A stretch of DNA of 64,000 nt. It comes from Granulosicoccus sp036478595. GTDB taxonomy: Bacteria; Pseudomonadota; Gammaproteobacteria; Granulosicoccales; Granulosicoccaceae. Position numbers and translations under genes: made by a program. The stretch is from positions 181,150-245,149 of the forward strand of contig JAZGEF010000073.1 of assembly GCA_036478595.1 (NCBI GenBank), written 5' to 3'. Below, piece by piece: positions 61,134 to 64,000 of this stretch (position 1 is the first letter of the stretch; every line of letters begins with the position of its first letter). Under the pieces are notes generated by a model that was not told where the DNA came from, did no database searches, and saw nothing but the letters and a program-made list of their open reading frames with translations.

Positions 61134-61547
61134 ATGAAAGTTGTTTGTAAAATAAATAACCTGAGCAATATTTCAGATGGAAGTGTTTTAGATCGGTTAA
61201 AAAAATATATTTCAATGCCTGATGGTGAAATTGATCTCGTTGTGGGAAGGGAATATACGGTCTATGGTGTAGTATTTTGGGATAATTGTCCTTGGTACTA
61301 TTTATGCTCCGAGGACTATGATGAATATCCCACACCCTTTGCATCCGATTTTTTTGATGTCGTAGATGATCAGTTGTCGCCTTGTTGGAAGTTGTCTCAT
61401 GCTGCCGAAGGAGATAATATGCCTGTTACATCACTTGTGTTTGATGAATGGTCTAAAGCCCCTTCATTCTACGAGCGACTTATAGAGGGCGATCTTGATG
61501 CGGTTAGCTTATTTGCTAAATATCGTATTATTATGGATCAAGAATAA
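61134..61547 (+). CDS. putative immunity protein to the second orphan tip
   Basis: 137 residues with an unremarkable basic start (MKVVCKINNLSN), then DGEIDLVVGREYTVYGVVFW, WYYLCSEDYDEYPTPFASDF and FERLIEGD-like end (SFYERLIEGDLDAVSLFAKY). The EYPTPFxxxFFxVVD motif is typical of small immunity-type proteins beside polymorphic toxins. It is followed by a clear terminator. Lower GC than the housekeeping genes suggests transfer. Confidence 0.65.
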   Translation: MKVVCKINNLSNISDGSVLDRLKKYISMPDGEIDLVVGREYTVYGVVFWDNCPWYYLCSEDYDEYPTPFASDFFDVVDDQLSPCWKLSHAAEGDNMPVTSLVFDEWSKAPSFYERLIEGDLDAVSLFAKYRIIMDQE

Positions 61548-61551
61548 AATC

Positions 61552-61573
61552 AAAGCCCGCACTCGCGGGTTTT
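61552..61573 (+). terminator. rho-independent terminator
   Basis: AAAGCCCGC-ACTC-GCGGGTTTT: a 9-bp stem (one G-T pair) with a 4-base loop ending in four T, 5 bp after the immunity gene's stop. Confidence 0.8.
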
Positions 61574-61610
61574 GTTTCATTTAATCAGCAGTAACAACAA
61601 CGCCCCATCA

Positions 61611-61808
61611 TTAGCTAGTCCTCGGCACATCGTCCTGTTCAAGATGCTGCCGTTTATGAATAACGGCCAGAACGATGATAAGATCATCAGATTTAATCTT
61701 ATATACCTTGCGTGGCAGCTGATCCAAATCAACGGTGCGTTGAACGAGTGCTTCAGTGACGCGCTTGGCGTAGAACAGTGAATCCTCAGCGATGTGATCA
61801 TGAATATA
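61611..61808 (-). pseudogene. ParE/RelE-family toxin remnant
   Basis: The minus-strand frame gives YIHDHIAEDSLFYAKRVTEA, LVQRTVDLDQLPRKVYKIKS and DDLIIVLAVIHKRQHLE, matching the ParE toxin family at both ends. The central segment (normally FPxxGRxVPE and about 20 more residues) is missing between QLPR and YKIK. The N-terminus is cut off at 61806, exactly where the duplicated RHS core block begins. No antitoxin gene is present. Confidence 0.75.
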
Positions 61809-62343
61809 AGGAGGTGACATGAAAAAGATTAATTTACGCAACACATTTATGATCTCCTTCGCGCGGCGCGTGTTTTTAGTTGCAGCCATGCTTTTGCTCG
61901 CAGGTGTAACTCATTCTGCAGAGTTCAAGACGATCACTTATTACCATGTGGATGATCTTGGTACTCCGATTGCGGCTGCCAATGAGGGTGTTGGCCAAAC
62001 CCTTGTTTCAAATACAATTCACCCGTTTTTTGCGGTCCGGGAAACACATCGCCCAGTCGCAAGCCTAAAAGTGGCATTTGACCAAGGGTCTAAATCGTCA
62101 GAGCCCACGATATACACAGGTTCAATTCCAAACGGTTCCTGGATACAAGCCGCGAAGCTTCAATCGGGTGATCGTCTACTGAATGCAGATGAATCTTGGT
62201 CTGTCGTGACAGATGTTCAAATCGTTAGTGAAGAACTCAAGGCCTTCAACCTAAATGTTGCTGGCTTTGATAGTTTCTACGTTCGCGGATCGGACTCGAA
62301 TAGCAGCGTCGGGGTTTGGGTTCATAATTGTAATAAAAACGTT
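61806..62343 (+). repeat. composite copy 2 of the core/Hint repeat blocks
   Basis: 61806-61990 matches 58364-58548 and 61991-62343 matches 59299-59651. The two blocks are joined directly at a shared GGTG. The 750 bp lying between them in copy 1 are absent, which removes 250 codons and keeps the frame. Confidence 0.92.
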
Positions 62344-62640
62344 CCAAAGGGAACACCGAAAATAAAGTGGGGTCAACAGGAGAAGCATTTCCCGGGTCAT
62401 AATAACTACACGCCTGGACCAAGTACGATGACCAGCAACCCAGAGAAGCTTGCGCAGCAAGCAGGTACAGGGCAGCAGGTTGGCAAGATCCCAGTAGGAA
62501 AACCTGGGTCTAAAGAAAGAGTTAATTTTGGAGAGAATATTGGCACATATCTAGATCGAGCTGGAAATTCTTCGCCCACAACAAATGGCATTATTCATTA
62601 TGGAAAGGACGGAATTCATATTGTCCCATCAAGGCCGTGA
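61819..62640 (+). CDS. shortened RHS-core/Hint protein with Ntox50-like toxin tip
   Basis: 273 residues. The signal peptide and YYHVDDLGTPIAAAN are as in the first core gene, then the protein jumps to the Hint half starting QTLVSNTIHPFF and ending His169-Asn170-Cys171. The RHS core and Hint nucleophile cysteine are deleted, so self-cleavage should fail. The tip (171-273) resembles bacterial toxin 50 (Ntox50): WGQQEKHFPGHNNYTPGPST, KERVNFGENIGTYLD, TTNGIIHYGKDGIHIVPSRP. This family is considered an RNase of BECR fold. The immunity gene overlaps by 4 bp. Confidence 0.82.
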   Translation: MKKINLRNTFMISFARRVFLVAAMLLLAGVTHSAEFKTITYYHVDDLGTPIAAANEGVGQTLVSNTIHPFFAVRETHRPVASLKVAFDQGSKSSEPTIYTGSIPNGSWIQAAKLQSGDRLLNADESWSVVTDVQIVSEELKAFNLNVAGFDSFYVRGSDSNSSVGVWVHNCNKNVPKGTPKIKWGQQEKHFPGHNNYTPGPSTMTSNPEKLAQQAGTGQQVGKIPVGKPGSKERVNFGENIGTYLDRAGNSSPTTNGIIHYGKDGIHIVPSRP

Positions 62641-62942
62641 AGGTGGGGGTTGATTTTAATCCGGTAGTAGATGCTCGATTGTCGATACAACGAGCATTGC
62701 TGGGAGAAGTTTTACCTCATTTAAGGGCCGTTGTATTTTCTATTGAAGCAAAAGCGGTTGATGTTAGGTTCTATTTTGATGGGGTTGTTGGTGAGGATGC
62801 TGAGGAATCAGCATCTTGTGTAGAAACTGAAATCCTTGCTGATTATGATCCCGAAGATACTGTGACTATCCATTGTATTAGATTGGATTATCCTACTCAG
62901 ATTGATGACAGTGGTGTATGGGTTTATTGGAGAAAAGAATAA
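62637..62942 (+). CDS. putative immunity protein for the Ntox50-like toxin
   Basis: 101 residues, acidic, no signal peptide. It starts with GTG 62637 overlapping the toxin stop. Pattern LGEVLPHLRAVVFSIEAKAV, VRFYFDGVVGEDAEESASCV, ETEILADYDPED, and the ending GVWVYWRKE fit a small immunity-type family often found behind polymorphic toxin genes. Specificity for the preceding tip is inferred from position. Confidence 0.7.
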   Translation: MKVGVDFNPVVDARLSIQRALLGEVLPHLRAVVFSIEAKAVDVRFYFDGVVGEDAEESASCVETEILADYDPEDTVTIHCIRLDYPTQIDDSGVWVYWRKE

Positions 62943-62945
62943 GCT

Positions 62946-63338
62946 ACAATTCAGTGCCCCCGCACTGCCACGGGCTTTGTCTATCCGGCAACCCTTCCAG
63001 CCAGCGCCTTCATAAAGGAATCTGAAGGGCTAGAATTGAAAGTAATCCGATCTGGAAGAGATGGTACTGGCAAGATCATCGGTGTTGGTACAACTACTCG
63101 GAAAGGACCGACATATCGGGCAAAAGCCTTGTTAGTGCGCGGCTTGCTGGATAACAGTATCGAGCATCTCGCTTCGGTTATAAGCCTGCGTCTGATCGAG
63201 ATCACGACTGGTTGTCTGGTGAAGATAAACGCTCGCCAGAGGATCATCTATTTTTTAGATTCGAGGGAGATCAGTTTATCCGAATTTACGGCAGTGTTGC
63301 TAATGCTTTATCAAAGTGTGGCTGATAAAACAGGTTGA
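62946..63338 (+). pseudogene. unidentified open frame, possibly a remnant of another tip or immunity module
   Basis: An open frame from 62946 to the stop at 63338 reads ATIQCPRTATGFVYPATLPA, then SAFIKESEGLELKVIRSGRD and IEHLASVISLRLIEITTGCL. The first possible start is TTG 63036, giving 100 residues. I recognise no family. Its place in the array and lack of a good start suggest decayed coding DNA. Confidence 0.35.
62957..62979 (+). terminator. weak hairpin, possible terminator
   Basis: GCCC...GGGC with a 12-base interval followed by CTTTGT, 15 bp after the immunity stop. It resembles the sequence of the terminator at 61552 (GCCCGCACT...CGGG) and may be its degenerate relative. Confidence 0.35.
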
Positions 63339-63539
63339 TCACTTAACGCCTTCAATCAAATCAATATCCTTCTTGAGCAGTTCGTTGATCAGTGTATTGA
63401 GTTCAACACCCTTGTTTTTGGCTTTGTCGGCGAAGTAGCTAAGCACTTCGGGTTCGAGATACACCGACAGTTGGTGAGTGGCCTCAGGGTTGTAAAACTT
63501 ACCCCGTTCGGCGTTTGAAAAATCATATTCGTTTTGCAT
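63339..63539 (-). CDS. BrnA/CopG-like antitoxin
   Basis: 66 residues: MQNEYDFSNAERGKFYNPEA followed by QLSVYLEPEVLSYFADKAKN and LNTLINELLKKDIDLIEGV. The VYLEPEVL...LINELLKKDI part is a ribbon-helix-helix domain. The KRGKFY-like start (AERGKFYNP) is typical of antitoxins paired with BrnT. It lies 5 bp after the BrnT remnant on the same strand. Confidence 0.8.
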   Translation of the reverse strand: MQNEYDFSNAERGKFYNPEATHQLSVYLEPEVLSYFADKAKNKGVELNTLINELLKKDIDLIEGVK

Positions 63540-63544
63540 AGTGG

Positions 63545-63730
63545 TTACCCGTGGTATTGTGTGATCTCGTGCTTGGTGGCGTGCAGAGCCGAAATCAATC
63601 TGATAGTGACAGAATTGTCGTGTTCATCTCGATAGGTGTGCACGACCACCAGATAGTGTTGCCCGCCACTTAGCCCAAGCGTATTCCAGCAATCCTCATC
63701 ATCAGGCTGCTCTTGATTATAACGCGTCAT
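63545..63730 (-). pseudogene. N-terminally truncated BrnT-family toxin
   Basis: From ATG 63730 the frame gives DEDCWNTLGLSGGQHYLVVV, HTYRDEHDNSVTIRLISALH and ATKHEITQYHG, the C-terminal two-thirds of BrnT (RNase toxin) with its RLISA-x-x-AT motif. The N-terminal third (F-x-WD-x-x-KA-x-x-N-x-x-KHG region) is absent in all frames upstream. The toxin is probably inactive; the antitoxin remains intact. Confidence 0.7.
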
Positions 63731-64000
63731 TTTTATATACACATGTAGAGTCAACCGTTTCTGCAATTGAATTGTTACGATAGTGATGCGCTGATTGATT
63801 TATTGGCTGGTTTGCATCAACCAGAGAGCGATTTTGCACATCAACTTGAAACTTATCGCTTGAACGACCCGAAATTACCCGCCCATGAGAATCGAGGATT
63901 CGATAGCGGAAGCGTGTGGGTGATAACTTGCGTACGGTGTTGAAGCTTTTTTTATCGTTGCGCAGTGATTGTTCAAAATCAAATTGGTTGATATCGTCAT
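63717..64000 (-). CDS. possible partial gene running off the right edge
   Basis: A minus-strand frame is open from the window end to the stop at 63717-63719 (94 codons): FDFEQSLRNDKKSFNTVRKL, SPTRFRYRILDSHGRVISGR, LVDANQPINQSAHHYRNNSI. No family recognised. It overlaps the start of the BrnT remnant by 14 bp. Without the upstream sequence it cannot be judged. Confidence 0.35.
   Translation of the reverse strand, partial: DDINQFDFEQSLRNDKKSFNTVRKLSPTRFRYRILDSHGRVISGRSSDKFQVDVQNRSLVDANQPINQSAHHYRNNSIAETVDSTCVYKNDAL

Noticed and set aside
60180..62980. Integron-like cassette array (attC sites between modules)
   Set aside because: Alternating small genes look cassette-like, but no conserved GTTRRRY core or matching inverted sites were found between modules, and no integrase gene is present.
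1..64000. tRNA, rRNA or 4.5S RNA genes
   Set aside because: I found no tRNA cloverleaf or rRNA-like stretch in the gaps; a covariance-model search would be needed to exclude small RNAs.

Overview
The window is chromosomal DNA of a gammaproteobacterium, probably marine and free-living. Lineage markers are the purM-purN / DUF2066 / hda cluster, dapA followed by bamC, a YcgL-domain protein, DUF2069, and the order corC-like / ypjD / ffh / rpsP-rimM-trmD-rplS. Base composition looks intermediate, with GC in the high forties by eye. No rRNA, tRNA, CRISPR array or intact insertion sequence is visible. A more precise placement, for example Arenicella-like, would only be a guess.

Positions 1-50,000 are mostly housekeeping: purine synthesis (purMN), replication control (hda), a type II secretion/pilus-type ATPase, a TetR-controlled fatty-acid/sterol hydroxylase pair, a decayed SDR gene, proS, a LysR regulator, an AI-2E family permease, dapA-bamC, an MBL hydrolase, and a malate-CoA ligase pair (mtkAB-like) divergent from a LuxR-type response regulator. 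A minus-strand run follows: corC-like, radA, xseB, ispA, dxs. Next is ffh, then an ABC exporter whose two permeases carry metallopeptidase-like ectodomains, inserted between ffh and the rpsP operon. Then come htpG, a dihaem cytochrome c4, hslR, a poly(A) polymerase with long disordered tails, folK with a deoxynucleoside kinase, a CHASE2 two-component system, rpiA, ilvA, and a small HTH/glyoxalase-fold pair.

From about 50,238 to the end the window is an accessory polymorphic-toxin island. A 2709-residue secreted YD-repeat (RHS) shell stops just before the usual RHS core. It carries calcium-binding thrombospondin type 3-like repeats and two C-terminal cellulose-binding-like (CBM2-like) modules instead. 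The missing core starts a separate gene with its own signal peptide (58,377), followed by a Hint autoprotease and a toxin tip. Behind it lie alternating toxin tips and immunity genes. Two of the tips have no start codon (orphan modules). A second copy of the core gene (61,819) has lost 250 codons in frame, including the Hint nucleophile, and ends in a toxin-50-like (Ntox50) domain with its own immunity gene. Decayed ParE and BrnT/BrnA remnants flank the array.

My leading candidate for a new system is this split RHS apparatus: a secreted polysaccharide-binding shell encoded apart from exchangeable, separately secreted core-Hint-toxin proteins. Precise 185-bp, 353-bp and 78-bp repeats mark the exchange points.
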